Part shown: piece by piece, positions 29,033-39,063 of the stretch
Layout: each line of letters starts with the position of its first letter
Position numbering within the stretch: the stretch's first letter is position 1
Origin: Acidobacteriota bacterium
GTDB lineage: Bacteria; Acidobacteriota; Blastocatellia; Pyrinomonadales; Pyrinomonadaceae
DNA length: 64,000 nucleotides
Direction: 5' to 3'
Assembly (NCBI GenBank): GCA_016715115.1
Contig: JADKBM010000004.1
Coordinates: forward strand, 310,001 to 374,000
Notes under the pieces: model-generated
What the model was told of the DNA's origin: nothing
Databases searched by the model: none
The model's input: the letters and a program-made list of their open reading frames with translations, nothing else
Program-made: the position numbers and the translations under genes

Positions 29033-30139
29033 CTAACTGCGTTTTCGGATCCGGCCACGCTGCAAAAATCCGACAAGCCGCCCCTCTTCGTCGATGACGC
29101 CGAGCGCGTTGATTCCGTTTTCACGCAACAGTATCTTGGCATCGGCGAGCGGAGCGTTCGTCTCGACAAAAAAGTCGGGTTCGACCGGACGCATTGCGTC
29201 CTGGACCCGAACTTTATGCCACGTTTCGCGGGGTCTGGTTTTGAGTTCTTCGAGCAATAGCACGCCGAAGAACTGCTTGTTCTTCGCGACCAGAAAAACG
29301 GCCCGTCGATGCTGCGGCAAAACGGTGTCGACAAACAGCAGCAAGTTCATTTCCGGAGCGACCGTGACGGGAAGTTCCATCGCCTCTTCGACGGTCATAC
29401 CGTCAAAACGGCGCACCTCTTCAATGATTCCGCGCGCCGAGTCATAAAGGAAGTACCCGACAAGAATCGACCAGAAGCCGGTAAAGAAATCGCCTCGTAA
29501 CACGGACACAATGAGTCCGAAGGCCATCAGCGAACCGGCGATCACTTTCCCGAACTTCCCGGTTACGATCGTCGCTTCGTTCAGATCCATTCCGCGTCGC
29601 CACAGATACGCCCGGAGCACGCGCCCGCCGTCGAGCGGGTAGCCGGGAAACATATTGAAAACGGCGAGCATAAAATTCCAGAGCGCGAGAAAGAACAAGA
29701 CAAGGATCAGCACTTCGCTCTGCAGACCGTTGGCCGCGGCCATCAACAGCGCGAAGACCACCGCCAGGGCGAAACTTGCGGCCGGCCCCGCGACGCCGAT
29801 CCGAAACTCGGCTCGCGGCGTGTCCGGTTCGCGTCGGACACGCGCGAGTCCGCCGAACGGATGGAGGACGATCTCAAGAACTTCAACGCCTTCCCAGCGT
29901 GCGACCATCGAATGCGCGAGTTCGTGGATGAAGATCGACAAAAACAGAATAATGGTCGTCGCCGCACCGATCGACAACGCCGCCGCGAAGTTTTCGACGT
30001 AGCGCGGAGAAAGGTAGGCGGCAGTGATCCAGGACATCAGCGCCACGACGAACAGCCAACGAAGGTCGATGCGCACCGGTATTCCCGAAACGCGCGCCAG
30101 AAGTATCTGACGCCTGAAGATCTCCAGAAAACCTAACAT
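29033..30139 (-). CDS. Site-2-type intramembrane metalloprotease with CBS domains
   Basis: This M50-family protein has 368 residues and about six membrane segments. The zinc motif is HELAH in LSIFIHELAHSMVAR, and the third ligand is in NMFPGYPLDGGRVL. The C-terminal 130 residues form a CBS pair (MTVEEAMELPVTVAPEMNLL and VQDAMRPVEPDFFVETNAPLADAKILL). CBS-containing S2P proteases cleave membrane substrates and respond to adenine nucleotides. Its position just upstream of the c-di-AMP synthase gene is suggestive. Substrate is unknown. Confidence 0.9.
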   Translation of the reverse strand: MLGFLEIFRRQILLARVSGIPVRIDLRWLFVVALMSWITAAYLSPRYVENFAAALSIGAATTIILFLSIFIHELAHSMVARWEGVEVLEIVLHPFGGLARVRREPDTPRAEFRIGVAGPAASFALAVVFALLMAAANGLQSEVLILVLFFLALWNFMLAVFNMFPGYPLDGGRVLRAYLWRRGMDLNEATIVTGKFGKVIAGSLMAFGLIVSVLRGDFFTGFWSILVGYFLYDSARGIIEEVRRFDGMTVEEAMELPVTVAPEMNLLLFVDTVLPQHRRAVFLVAKNKQFFGVLLLEELKTRPRETWHKVRVQDAMRPVEPDFFVETNAPLADAKILLRENGINALGVIDEEGRLVGFLQRGRIRKRS

Positions 30140-30225
30140 TTTGATTTTAGCGCCGGGTTTTCGATCCTGAATCGGGGCTTCTGAAGAGGCATCCGGTCAA
30201 CGCCTCTCCCGCGTTGCGTCATTCG

Positions 30226-31335
30226 TTATGCTTCAAAGGGAATCTCGGCGTTCTGCAGCAGGCTGAGTTCGTTTCGCGAAACGCGTTCGAGGAGTTCGGG
30301 TTCGGCAAACATCTTCAAGAGACCGCGAACCGTCGCGTAACGCGGTTCGTCGGCGACCGTCACCGGTAAACTGACGAAATTTCGGAAATACTGGTCGATT
30401 CCATGAAGCAGCGCACCGCCGCCGGTCAGGATCACGCCGCGGTCGTAGATATCGGCGGCGACCTCAGGTCGCAGTTCGGTCAACGTATCGCTGATCATTT
30501 GTGCGACGCGCCGGACGATCGCTTCGACGACCGGATAGACCTCACCGGCGGTGATGTCGACGGCGCCGGGACTTCCGGTTTGAACATCGCGTCCGCGAAT
30601 CTCGATCGACCGCGCAATGTCTTCGGGCAGAAAGGTCGAGGAAAAATTCGTCTTCAGGTTTTCAGTGGTTTCCTCGCCGACTTGAAGTCCGCGATGCCGA
30701 CGAATATGGGTCGCCAGCGCGTTATTGATATCGTTGCCTCCGATCCGCGACGATGTCGAACTGATCACCGTCCCCTTGGCGATGATGGCGATGTTCGTCG
30801 TTCCGGCCCCGAGGTCGACCACCGCCGACGCGCGTTTATCATTCGGCGAAACCCCGGCGCCGAAGGCCGCCGCGAGTCCTTCTTCAACGAGGCTGACTTT
30901 ACCGATATGCGCTTCTTCCGCAGCATTCATCAACGCGCGCTGCTCAACGTGCGTGGCATCTGAAACGATGCTCATAATCGCCCGCGTCGCCATCTGTGAA
31001 GCGCCTGACTTCGATTTTCGGACGAAATAGGCGAGCATTCGCTTGGTCTTTTCAAAATCGGCCACGACGCCGCCGCTGAGCGGCGCGACGACCGTGATGT
31101 CGCGTCCTTCGCGACCCATCATGTCGTAAGCTTCTTGACCGAAAGCGACGACCTCTTTTGAAAGATCGTTGACTGCGATGTATGACGGTTCGTCCAATAC
31201 AATGTCACGGCCGTTGACGGCGATGATCGTGCTCGACGTCCCCATATCGATTGCCATCGAATCGGTAACCAGATTTTTGAGTGACGAAATTCGCATATTC
31301 GAGGAAGACTTCTTTTTCGCTTCCGACAAACTCAT
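30226..31335 (-). CDS. mreB: MreB-like actin-family cell-shape protein
   Basis: The protein has 369 residues of the MreB/actin fold: phosphate-1 DMGTSSTIIAVNG, connect-1 YFVRKSKSGASQMATRAIMSIVSDATHVEQRAL, phosphate-2 AVVDLGAGTTNIAIIAKG, GGNDINNALATHIRRHRGL and adenosine motif ILTGGGALLHGID. A 15-residue charged N-terminal extension precedes the fold. It is divergent from ordinary MreB, so it may be a second paralogue. No mreC or mreD follows. It begins 19 bp after the upstream adenylate cyclase gene ends, so the two are cotranscribed. Confidence 0.85.
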   Translation of the reverse strand: MSLSEAKKKSSSNMRISSLKNLVTDSMAIDMGTSSTIIAVNGRDIVLDEPSYIAVNDLSKEVVAFGQEAYDMMGREGRDITVVAPLSGGVVADFEKTKRMLAYFVRKSKSGASQMATRAIMSIVSDATHVEQRALMNAAEEAHIGKVSLVEEGLAAAFGAGVSPNDKRASAVVDLGAGTTNIAIIAKGTVISSTSSRIGGNDINNALATHIRRHRGLQVGEETTENLKTNFSSTFLPEDIARSIEIRGRDVQTGSPGAVDITAGEVYPVVEAIVRRVAQMISDTLTELRPEVAADIYDRGVILTGGGALLHGIDQYFRNFVSLPVTVADEPRYATVRGLLKMFAEPELLERVSRNELSLLQNAEIPFEA

Positions 31336-31354
31336 CGAGAATTCTAATTCTCGG

Positions 31355-33061
31355 TTAGTTCCATTTTACTTCATACAGCGTGACGGGCTGGAGCCGGTTT
31401 TTCACCGTCAGCGGTTCGTGGGGTATCAGGGGGATCAGTTCCCGGCATTCGGCTGCCGTCGCCTCGCTGATCAGAATCTGACCGCCCTTTGAATTCTGTT
31501 CAAGCCTGGCCGCCAGATTTACCGTATCGCCGATCGCCGTGTATTCGCTTCGCTTCTCTGAGCCGATGTACCCGACGGTGGCGAGTCCGGTGTGCATCCC
31601 GATGCCGATCTCGATCGGGTTCAGTCCGTCGGCGATCAGTTCCTGATTCAAAACGATCAGTCGTTTTTGCATCGCGACAGCCGTCGTCAGGGCGTTTTTC
31701 GCATCCTCAGGCGACGCGTTCGGCGCGCCGAACAAAGCCATCAGTCCATCGCCGATGTACTTGTCAAGCGTACCGCCGTAAGCGAAGATGATCTCGCTCA
31801 TCGCGGTGAAATAGCGATTCAAAATTCCGACGATCTTCTCAGGATTCTCGCGTTCCGAGATCGAAGTAAAGCCGCGAATGTCCGCGAACAACACGGTTAT
31901 CTTCTGATTAACGCCACCTAGCTTAAACGAATTGGGGTTGTCAAGCAACTGTTTTACAACATACTCCGGCATGAAACGGCTATAGTTCGCACGCGCCACT
32001 TCCTCACGCGCAAGGCGCTTGTGTGCCTTTACGGTTTCGACCGAAACAGCCGTCTGCGCGGCGACGGCCGAGATCAGTTCGAGGTCGTCGGACGTAAATG
32101 TCGCGAACGGGTCGAGGCGGTCGGCGTAAACCACACCGTGGACGTTCGACTCCGTGATCAGCGGCGCGCAGATCGTCGAACGGACGCCCTGCGAAACGAT
32201 CGACTCGGCGCCGACGAACTTTTCGTCCGTTTTTGCGTCCTGCGACAGCAGCGCAACCTTATCGCGCATGACGCGTTGCGTGATCGTGCGCGAGACCGTG
32301 AGTTTTTCGGTCAGTTTCTCGAGTTGCGCGTCGCGAACCTTCATCGCGATCGGAACCAGCGAGTAGTCGAGGATCTTTCCGTCGATCGTCTCATCAGCGA
32401 GCAACGCCACAACGCGGTCGGCGGGCGTTCCGCGAAAAATGAGATCGGTGGCGCGCATAAAGATCTCTTTCAGGTCGAAGACATTCCCGAGCGTTTTGCT
32501 GAGCTCGTAAAGCATTTCGAGCGTTTGGGCCTTGCGTCGGAGCATTTTCAGTTCCGCCGGCGTCGTCAACTCGGCCTCGATCGAAGTCACGCTTTTGCCG
32601 ATGAGCTTTTCGGCGGAGATCAGAAGCTGCGTATGTCCGAGCGGTTGATCGTCGTATCGCAAGGCCGTCGCGACGGGCGGTGCGGCAACCGGCGCTTCGA
32701 ACGTGATCGGCGCCGTACGGTCGGTTGCCGGCGCGACTGTTTCGATGGATCGGTGAAACGCGAGCCGAGTCTCGCCGATGGTCACGACATCGCCTTCGGA
32801 GAGGTTCTTCTCGTAAATTGGAAGACCGTTTACGAAAACCCTGTTGACGCTGCGCTTGATCTCGCCGTCGACGATCACGCCGTCAAAGAGCTTGACCCCA
32901 TCGCCGTCAGAATAGACGTGGGCGTGGTGGCGCGAGACGCGGCGATCATTAAGGACAATATCGTTTTCCTTCGCCCGCCCGATGGTATAGACGGTCTCCG
33001 GAACCAGATCGACATCCCAGGACTTTCCTGTCGGTTCAGTGATTGTTAAGGTTGACTTCAC
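31355..33061 (-). CDS. FHA-GAF adenylate cyclase (class III)
   Basis: The 568-residue protein starts with GTG. The N-terminal FHA domain is YTIGRAKENDIVLNDRRVSRHHAH. A GAF-like domain follows (about 185-345; AVAAQTAVSVETVKAHK at its end). The class III cyclase domain has both metal aspartates (VLFADIRGFTSI and YIGDGLMALFG), the lysine and aspartate that select adenine (GTLDKYIGDG; YTAIGDTVNLAARLE) and the transition-state Asn/Arg in NLAAR. It likely makes cAMP under control of phosphothreonine binding and a small ligand. It heads the operon with the mreB-like gene. Confidence 0.9.
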   Translation of the reverse strand: MKSTLTITEPTGKSWDVDLVPETVYTIGRAKENDIVLNDRRVSRHHAHVYSDGDGVKLFDGVIVDGEIKRSVNRVFVNGLPIYEKNLSEGDVVTIGETRLAFHRSIETVAPATDRTAPITFEAPVAAPPVATALRYDDQPLGHTQLLISAEKLIGKSVTSIEAELTTPAELKMLRRKAQTLEMLYELSKTLGNVFDLKEIFMRATDLIFRGTPADRVVALLADETIDGKILDYSLVPIAMKVRDAQLEKLTEKLTVSRTITQRVMRDKVALLSQDAKTDEKFVGAESIVSQGVRSTICAPLITESNVHGVVYADRLDPFATFTSDDLELISAVAAQTAVSVETVKAHKRLAREEVARANYSRFMPEYVVKQLLDNPNSFKLGGVNQKITVLFADIRGFTSISERENPEKIVGILNRYFTAMSEIIFAYGGTLDKYIGDGLMALFGAPNASPEDAKNALTTAVAMQKRLIVLNQELIADGLNPIEIGIGMHTGLATVGYIGSEKRSEYTAIGDTVNLAARLEQNSKGGQILISEATAAECRELIPLIPHEPLTVKNRLQPVTLYEVKWN

Positions 33062-33149
33062 TCGTTAATATCAGCTTGGCTCGCAAATGTCTCCGGCATT
33101 GTGCCGGTCAGTTTGACATTATCAAGTAACCATAAACAATTATCAATCA

Positions 33150-34307
33150 ATGTCTATGATTTATTTCGACAACAACGCGACGACCGCAGTTGCGCCCGAA
33201 GTCTTCGAAGCGATGATACCGTTTCTGACCGGTTCGTTCGGCAACCCGTCTTCGGGACACGCCGCCGGACGCGCAGCCCGAAGAATAGTTGAAAGTTCGC
33301 GCGAAGAGGTTGCCTCGTTAATCGGCGCCGCGTCATCCGACGAGATCGTTTTCACGTCCGGTGGAACCGAAAGCGACAATTGGGCGATTCTCGGCGCGCT
33401 CGAATCTTTGCCGGAAAAGCGTCATATCATTACGACTCGCGTCGAACACGAAGCGGTTCGAAAACTGTGTGAACTTCTGTCAAAAAAGGGATACGAAATC
33501 TCGTGGCTCGATGTCAGTGGTGATGGAGCCCTCGATTCGGACCAACTCCGGCGCGAGTTGCGCGCCGACACCGCGATCGTCTCGGTGATGCTCGCCAACA
33601 ACGAAACCGGAATTCTCTTCCCCGTCGCCGATCTGGCTGAAATCGTCAAAGCAAATTCGGCCGCGTTGTTCCACGTCGACGGCGTCAACGCGGTCGGCAA
33701 GGTCGCGATCGACCTCAAGCGGACGGCGATTGATCTATTCGCGCTTTCCGGGCACAAGTTTCACGCGCCGAAGGGGATCGGCGCGCTATATATCAAGAAC
33801 GGCGTCGATTTGGCGCCACGGTCGATCGGCGGCGGGCAAGAGCGCGGCCGGCGTGCGGGAACGGAAGCTGTTCATCAAATTGCCGGACTCGGAAAAGCCG
33901 CCGAATTCGCGGCGGATCTGTCGAAAATGGACCGCGTTCGCGAAATTCGCGACCGTTTGGAGAACGAAATTTTGCAGAAAATTCCAAATTCTCGGTTAAA
34001 CGGGACCACCGACCGATCGCTCCGCCTCCCGAACACTTCGAACATCTCTTTCGAAGGGATCAACGGCGAAATGATCGTTGCGCGGCTCGACGCGGCCGGC
34101 GTCGCCGTTTCGACAGGTTCGGCGTGCAACTCGGAAACGCACACCGCATCACCGGTGATGCAGGCGATGAACATCCCGTACGGTCAGGCGATGGGATCGA
34201 TCCGATTTTCACTCGGACGGTACAACACGGAAGCCGAAGTTGGGTTTGCAATCGAGAAACTCTTGCAGATCGTGGCCGAACTGCGTTCGGTCGCGGGCGT
34301 CAGCTAG
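33150..34307 (+). CDS. Cysteine desulfurase, NifS/IscS type
   Basis: This 385-residue PLP enzyme removes sulfur from cysteine for Fe-S clusters and thio-modifications. Visible are DNNATTAVAPEV, the PLP-binding region TSGGTESDNWAI, HVDGVNAVGK, the Schiff-base lysine in LSGHKFHAPKG and the active-site cysteine loop STGSACNSETHTASP. The gene is isolated, with no IscU or SufU gene beside it. TTGACA at 33113 may be part of its promoter. Confidence 0.93.
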   Translation: MSMIYFDNNATTAVAPEVFEAMIPFLTGSFGNPSSGHAAGRAARRIVESSREEVASLIGAASSDEIVFTSGGTESDNWAILGALESLPEKRHIITTRVEHEAVRKLCELLSKKGYEISWLDVSGDGALDSDQLRRELRADTAIVSVMLANNETGILFPVADLAEIVKANSAALFHVDGVNAVGKVAIDLKRTAIDLFALSGHKFHAPKGIGALYIKNGVDLAPRSIGGGQERGRRAGTEAVHQIAGLGKAAEFAADLSKMDRVREIRDRLENEILQKIPNSRLNGTTDRSLRLPNTSNISFEGINGEMIVARLDAAGVAVSTGSACNSETHTASPVMQAMNIPYGQAMGSIRFSLGRYNTEAEVGFAIEKLLQIVAELRSVAGVS

Positions 34308-34873
34308 TCGAATTTGACTCGGTTGTAGATCTCTTCGAGCGTGACCGTCATCTCGACCGAGCGGAATTCGATGATTTCGTCAAAATCGCCTTTGTTGTAA
34401 ATATGTGTCAGCCAGCGCCCGTCCGGCAGGCGGCGATGAAGTTCGACGAGTACTTTGTCCTGCTCGACGATCACATATTCCTGAACCGTCGGGATCGCCT
34501 GATAGGCCCGAAGTTTCTCGCGCTTGTCGATCTGGCGTGTCGAGGCTGAAACAACCTCAATGATCAAGACCGGTTCCTCCCGAAAGTACTCGCTTTGCGG
34601 GTCTTTGTCGCAACTGACGAAGACATCAGGGTAGTAAAACGTCTTTTCATCCGCTTTGAGCTTCATTTCGGCCATGAAGGCCTGACATTTCGAGCGTTCG
34701 AGATGATCGTCGAGGCGTTTTGCGAGATTCAACGAGATTCGATGGTGCCTTTCGCTCGCGCCGGCCATTGCAAAGACCTCGCCGTCGAGATACTCGTGCC
34801 TGACCTCGCTGATCAATTCCCCGTCGAGGTAGTCCGCGACGCTGATCTTCGTTTTGAGTTTCGGAAGTCCCAT
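34304..34873 (-). CDS. Uma2-family endonuclease-like protein
   Basis: This 189-residue DUF820 protein has the PD-(D/E)xK pattern: RHEYLDGEVFAMAGAS, FYYPDVFVSCDK and EPVLIIEVVSASTRQIDKREK. It converges on the desulfurase gene and overlaps its end by 4 nt. Uma2 genes are strongly expanded in cyanobacteria and Acidobacteriota and have no settled function; a second, more distant copy lies at 45888. Confidence 0.85.
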   Translation of the reverse strand: MGLPKLKTKISVADYLDGELISEVRHEYLDGEVFAMAGASERHHRISLNLAKRLDDHLERSKCQAFMAEMKLKADEKTFYYPDVFVSCDKDPQSEYFREEPVLIIEVVSASTRQIDKREKLRAYQAIPTVQEYVIVEQDKVLVELHRRLPDGRWLTHIYNKGDFDEIIEFRSVEMTVTLEEIYNRVKFD

Positions 34874-35001
34874 AAACGAAAGAAGTATATCATAGAACGC
34901 CGTCGCGGAAGTTACGCGGATATCTGTGAAAATCGAACCTTTCGGCGGCTTTCGACGTAAGAAATGCCGGAATCAAATTTCATTTTATCGGAGACTTTTT
35001 A

Positions 35002-37416
35002 ATGTCAAAAAGCAAATTCTTACGCTATCTTCTTTCGCTAACACTTGTACTGTCAATATTTACCGCCGCGATTCCGCAACTTGCGACGGCCCAGACGTCG
35101 GTCATTCAGCCTTCGACCGATCTCACCAAGGCGCTCGAGACGATCGAGTCAAAGACCGACGCGCGCCGCAAGGAACTCGGGATTCCCGGGATGTCGCTCG
35201 CCATCGTCAAGGACGGCAAAGTGATCTTTGCGAAAGGCCTCGGTTTCAAGGATTTCGAGAAAAAGATCCCGGTCACGCCCGACACGCAGTTCGCGATCGG
35301 CTCGGCGACCAAAGCTTTTACGGCGCTCAGCGTGCTGATGTCGGCCGACGAGGGCAAGGTTGACCTCGACGCGAGTCCGCGCCAGTATCTGCCCTACTTC
35401 AAAATGCAGGATCCGGAAACGGACAAGAATATGACGGTGCGCGATCTGTTGGACCATTCCTCTGGGCTCAACCGGACCGACCTCGCGATGATCACCGGCA
35501 AACTGACGCGGCAGGAACTGATCCAGGTCGTCGGCGGCGCGAAGCCGATGGCGAAACTGCGCGAGAAATTCTTCTATAACAACATTATGTTCGCCGCGGC
35601 CGGCGAGGTCGTCGCGCAAACGCAGAAGACGACGTGGGAGAAATTCGTTCCCGAACGTATTTTCAAGCCGCTCGGGATGACCAATTCGACGATGGACCTG
35701 ACCGAGATGCAAAAGGCGAAGGATTACTCGCTCGGATACGAGTACAACTTCGACACCAAGGAAACGCGAAGATTGCCCTTCCGTTCGATCGATCAGGTCG
35801 CTCCCGCCGGCGCGATCAATTCTTCGGCCCGCGATATGACGAAATGGCTCGATTTCGTATTGAACGGCGGCAGCGTCGACGGCAAACGGCTCGTCAGTGA
35901 AAAGAACTTCGACGAGTGGACGAAGAAACAAATGAACGTCACGCCGAACGGCAAGATCGCCTACGGCCTCGGTTGGTTCGTCCGCGATTGGAACGGGATG
36001 AAGGTCCTCGAACACGGCGGCAATATCGACGGCTTCAACGCGCTCGTGGCGATGATCCCGGAGAAGAAACTCGGCTTCGTGATGCTCACGAATGTTTCGG
36101 GTTCATCGCTTGGGAGCGAACTGATGCCGATCGTTTGGGAGAACATCCTCGGAAATCCGAACGCGCCTCAGGAAGTCTCCGGAGACGCGATGGCGAAGGA
36201 AGTCGGAAAATACCGTATGGAAGCGGCCGGCTTCGATATCGAGGTGAAGCTTGAAAACGGCAAGCTGGTCGCCGTAGTTCCAAACCAGCCGACATATGCG
36301 CTCGAGAACGTCGGCGGACGCAAATACAGACTTGTCGGCGCGCCCGACGGGTTTTTCGCGACGTTCAAGGACGATTCGATGTTCCTCGAACAGCCGCAGG
36401 GCAACTATACGCTCCCCAAAGTCGGCGCGCCGACCGTTTCCGGAAACACGGAAGGTTTGAAGGAACTGATCGGCAAGTATCAGGTGGACAAAGGCGCGGC
36501 GACGGTCGAGATCAAGGAACTGGACGGCAAGGTCGCGCTTGTCGTGGAAGGCCAGCAGCCGTATTTCCTGGCCGAAAAATCGAAGGACGTTTACCGTATG
36601 AATCCGTTGCCGGATGACTTTTCGCTCAAGGTAAAGCGGAGCGAGAACGGCAAGGTGGCGGCGATCGTACTGGTTCAGCCGCAAGGCGAACCAACGTTTA
36701 ACCGGATCGACTCGAACGCCGACGCAACCACAAAGATCAGCGTCGATGAACTGATGGCGAAATCGATCGAGGCAATCGGCGGCGAGGCGAACTGGCGCAA
36801 GATCAAGTCCCGCGTTATGACGCTCGATCTGGATATCGTCAATCAGGGAATGCGGGGCAGCGCGACGACTTATTCAAAGTTCCCGAACAAATCAGCGACC
36901 GAAACGTCGATGACGGCGCTCGGCAAAGTCATTGCCAAGGGCTTCGATTACTTTGACGGTACCGGCGGCCAAGAGGTCTTTACCTTTTCCGAGGTTGAGA
37001 AATACTCGGGCAAACGCCTTGAAGACGCACGGATCAACAACGATATTCTCGCTCCGCTAAACTGGAAAACGAACTACAAAACGGTCGAGGTCAAAGGCAT
37101 CGAAAAGGTCGGCGAGGAGGAATGCTGGGCGGTCGAATTTACACCGGAAAAGGGAACGAAATTTACCGACCTATATTCCGTAAAGACGTTTCTGCTGCTC
37201 AAGCGCCGCGGCGTGATACCGTCGAGCACAAGCGACAATTCGTTGCCGTACTCGATCGAATTTTCGGATTACCGCGAGGTGGACGGCATCAAAATCTCCT
37301 TCAGATCGCTGAACTCGACGCCGACGACCGGCGAGATGATTTCAACCATCAAGACCGTAAAGCACAACGTCGAGATCGACGACAAGATGTTCGCCCCGCG
37401 GAAACTGAAGTTCTGA
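35002..37416 (+). CDS. Secreted serine beta-lactamase-like hydrolase with lipoprotein-type C-terminus
   Basis: The protein has 804 residues. After a signal peptide (LLSLTLVLSIFTAAIPQLATAQ) comes a class C beta-lactamase/DD-peptidase-like domain: SxxK in IGSATKAFTAL, the Tyr-x-Asn motif in FFYNNIMFAAAGEV and HGG in LEHGGNIDGF. Residues of about 400-570 form two beta domains of the kind fused to such hydrolases. The last 210 residues (ISVDELMAKSIEAIGGEANWRKIKSRVM onward) resemble the LolA/LolB-like fold. The enzyme may act on peptides or lipids in the periplasm. It is monocistronic. Confidence 0.85.
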   Translation: MSKSKFLRYLLSLTLVLSIFTAAIPQLATAQTSVIQPSTDLTKALETIESKTDARRKELGIPGMSLAIVKDGKVIFAKGLGFKDFEKKIPVTPDTQFAIGSATKAFTALSVLMSADEGKVDLDASPRQYLPYFKMQDPETDKNMTVRDLLDHSSGLNRTDLAMITGKLTRQELIQVVGGAKPMAKLREKFFYNNIMFAAAGEVVAQTQKTTWEKFVPERIFKPLGMTNSTMDLTEMQKAKDYSLGYEYNFDTKETRRLPFRSIDQVAPAGAINSSARDMTKWLDFVLNGGSVDGKRLVSEKNFDEWTKKQMNVTPNGKIAYGLGWFVRDWNGMKVLEHGGNIDGFNALVAMIPEKKLGFVMLTNVSGSSLGSELMPIVWENILGNPNAPQEVSGDAMAKEVGKYRMEAAGFDIEVKLENGKLVAVVPNQPTYALENVGGRKYRLVGAPDGFFATFKDDSMFLEQPQGNYTLPKVGAPTVSGNTEGLKELIGKYQVDKGAATVEIKELDGKVALVVEGQQPYFLAEKSKDVYRMNPLPDDFSLKVKRSENGKVAAIVLVQPQGEPTFNRIDSNADATTKISVDELMAKSIEAIGGEANWRKIKSRVMTLDLDIVNQGMRGSATTYSKFPNKSATETSMTALGKVIAKGFDYFDGTGGQEVFTFSEVEKYSGKRLEDARINNDILAPLNWKTNYKTVEVKGIEKVGEEECWAVEFTPEKGTKFTDLYSVKTFLLLKRRGVIPSSTSDNSLPYSIEFSDYREVDGIKISFRSLNSTPTTGEMISTIKTVKHNVEIDDKMFAPRKLKF

Positions 37417-37417
37417 A

Positions 37418-37546
37418 CGGTGAGCAGTGGGCAGTGAGCAGTGAGCAGTGAGCAGTGAGGCGGTGGTCGGTGGTCGGTGGTCGGTATCCGGTGAGTAGCT
37501 CCGCCCGACTGACCGCTGCTCACTGCTCACTGCTCACTGCTCACTG
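37418..37546. repeat. CTCACTG/GTGAGCA array, left of the IS
   Basis: The hydrolase gene is followed by GTGAGCAGTGAGCA units and GGTCGGT units on the plus strand, then, after a short non-repeated stretch, by CTCACTG units in the opposite sense. The two arms can pair. The right arm is interrupted by the IS3 element and continues at 39064-39117. Confidence 0.85.
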
Positions 37547-39063
37547 TGTCAATGCCTGAATAGTGTTGACCGTTTTTTGAGTTTGCTAGAAAACATTTGT
37601 TTGCTTTTTCGTCAAAATATCGGATACCTTCGTTTCGGAGATCGAAACGGAAGTGAGCAATGCTGGAGAGCAACTCACCAGGGATAGACCTCCGGGTGAC
37701 GAAGTAGTTTGTCGCGGAGCCGGGCATTTATTGTCCGGCTTTTCTTCAATTACTTTTGAACCCTCCATGCCTAAGAAAAACTCGTTCCTGCTGCCTTTCG
37801 AATGCATCGGGGCTTAAGGAGTTCAATGCCGTATGCGGCTTGTAATTGTTGTACATATTGACCGCCTTTTCAGTCATCTGCCTTAGCTGGGATAAATTCT
37901 CCGGCCCGTAGAATCTGACGTAACTGTTTTTAATAGTTCCGTTTACGCGTTCGGCATTCGGATTCTCATAGACACTCGTGCCCATGCTGTTTTTCATATT
38001 ACAGGCTTGGGTCAGTTTCACGAATTCCTTGCAGTAATACTGGCCGCCGCCGTCCGAATGAAATATCAGACCAGGTGCGGGCCGGCGACCCGCGATCGCC
38101 ATCCGTATTGCCGGCAGCGTGGTGTGTTCGGTCATCAGGTTGTCCGAGACCGCATAGCCCACGATCCGTCTTGAGAAGAGGTCCATAATGAAGGTCAGGT
38201 AATAGAACCTTTCGCCTATTCTGTAGTAGGTTATGTCGCTGACCCAAACCTGGTTTACACCCGTCAACTCGAATCCGGCAATCAAATTGTCAAATCGCGT
38301 CACCCCCGCGCGAATCCGTCGTGCGGTGATATGCCCCTTTTCCGCTCGATCTTGAACCCGTGCGAAAAGCAAAACTGCTCGAACCGGTCTCTGCCAAACT
38401 GCATCGGCCTTATCATCCCGTACATGACGCGCGACGACATTTGCGGATGATCGCGCCGTATCTCGGCGATCACCGGCAGAAGCTGCTCCTGCTCTTCCAA
38501 CATCCTGAGATGACGTTCCGTATGCTGGTGAAACGCCTGCTTGCTGATACCCATTGCCCGATACAGCTGATTCATTTTGTGCCCGTGCCTTTCCCGGTTC
38601 GACCAGAACCACCGGAGGGCTTTGAAGTACATTTTTTTTAATATCAATGCCGTACTCTTCCTCCGCCAGATCGATCATCTTGTCAAAGAAATCGATCTGT
38701 ATCTGCTTCTGCCCGACAGCCTGCTCCAGCTCTTTCACCTTTTCCTTCAACGCCTTGATCTTTCTCGTGTCGCTCAGACTCTCCAGCACAAGCCGCTCCT
38801 GTTTTTTTCTCATACGTGAATACTGACGCATCCATGCATATATTGCAGACCGGGAAACCTGATATTCGCGGCTCACCTCACTGACCGACGTGACGCAACG
38901 CTCGATCTCACCCACTTTCTTTCGCCTGAACTCTTCACTGAAAGTCCTGTTGCGTCGTTCCTTGACCGTCAGCTTTTCATATTCACTTAAATTTGCCATA
39001 GTTGTTCGCTCCTTGAGTTGAAATTAAACTCAAAAAACGGTCAACCTATTTCAGGCAAGGACA
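37547..39063. mobile_element. IS3-family insertion sequence
   Basis: The 1517-bp element has imperfect terminal inverted repeats: TGTCAATGCCTGAATA at the left and TGTCCTTGCCTGAAAT (reverse complement) at the right, both running into TTGACCGTTTTTTGAGTTT. It starts with TG and ends with CA, as expected for IS3. A 3-bp direct repeat CTG flanks it (37544-37546 and 39064-39066). The target is the CTCACTG array, so the insertion is younger than the array. The transposase frame is broken. Confidence 0.88.
37746..38999 (-). pseudogene. IS3 transposase, frame-disrupted
   Basis: OrfA part (from 38999): helix-turn-helix EEFRRKKVGEIERCVTSVSEVSREYQVSRSAIYAWM and a leucine-zipper region. The catalytic core near the end has the DDE residues in WVSDITYY, FHSDGGGQYY and ENPNAERVNGTIK. 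Between them, the conserved segment MNQLYRAMGISKQAFHQHTERH reads in another frame (38647-38300), and YHRTTDSRG appears to read in the third. The frame changes fall near homopolymers at 38632-38639 (A8), 38334-38341 and 38303-38307. One shift could be programmed, but three suggest decay or sequencing error. Confidence 0.75.

Noticed and set aside
28915..29334. Upstream extension of the cdaA frame
   Set aside because: The 140 extra codons overlap the end of the S2P protease gene and give a Ser/Arg-rich, non-family sequence; ATG at 28914 fits CdaA length.
32021..33049. A 342-codon plus-strand frame opposite the adenylate cyclase
   Set aside because: Shadow frame; the minus strand has intact FHA, GAF and cyclase motifs.
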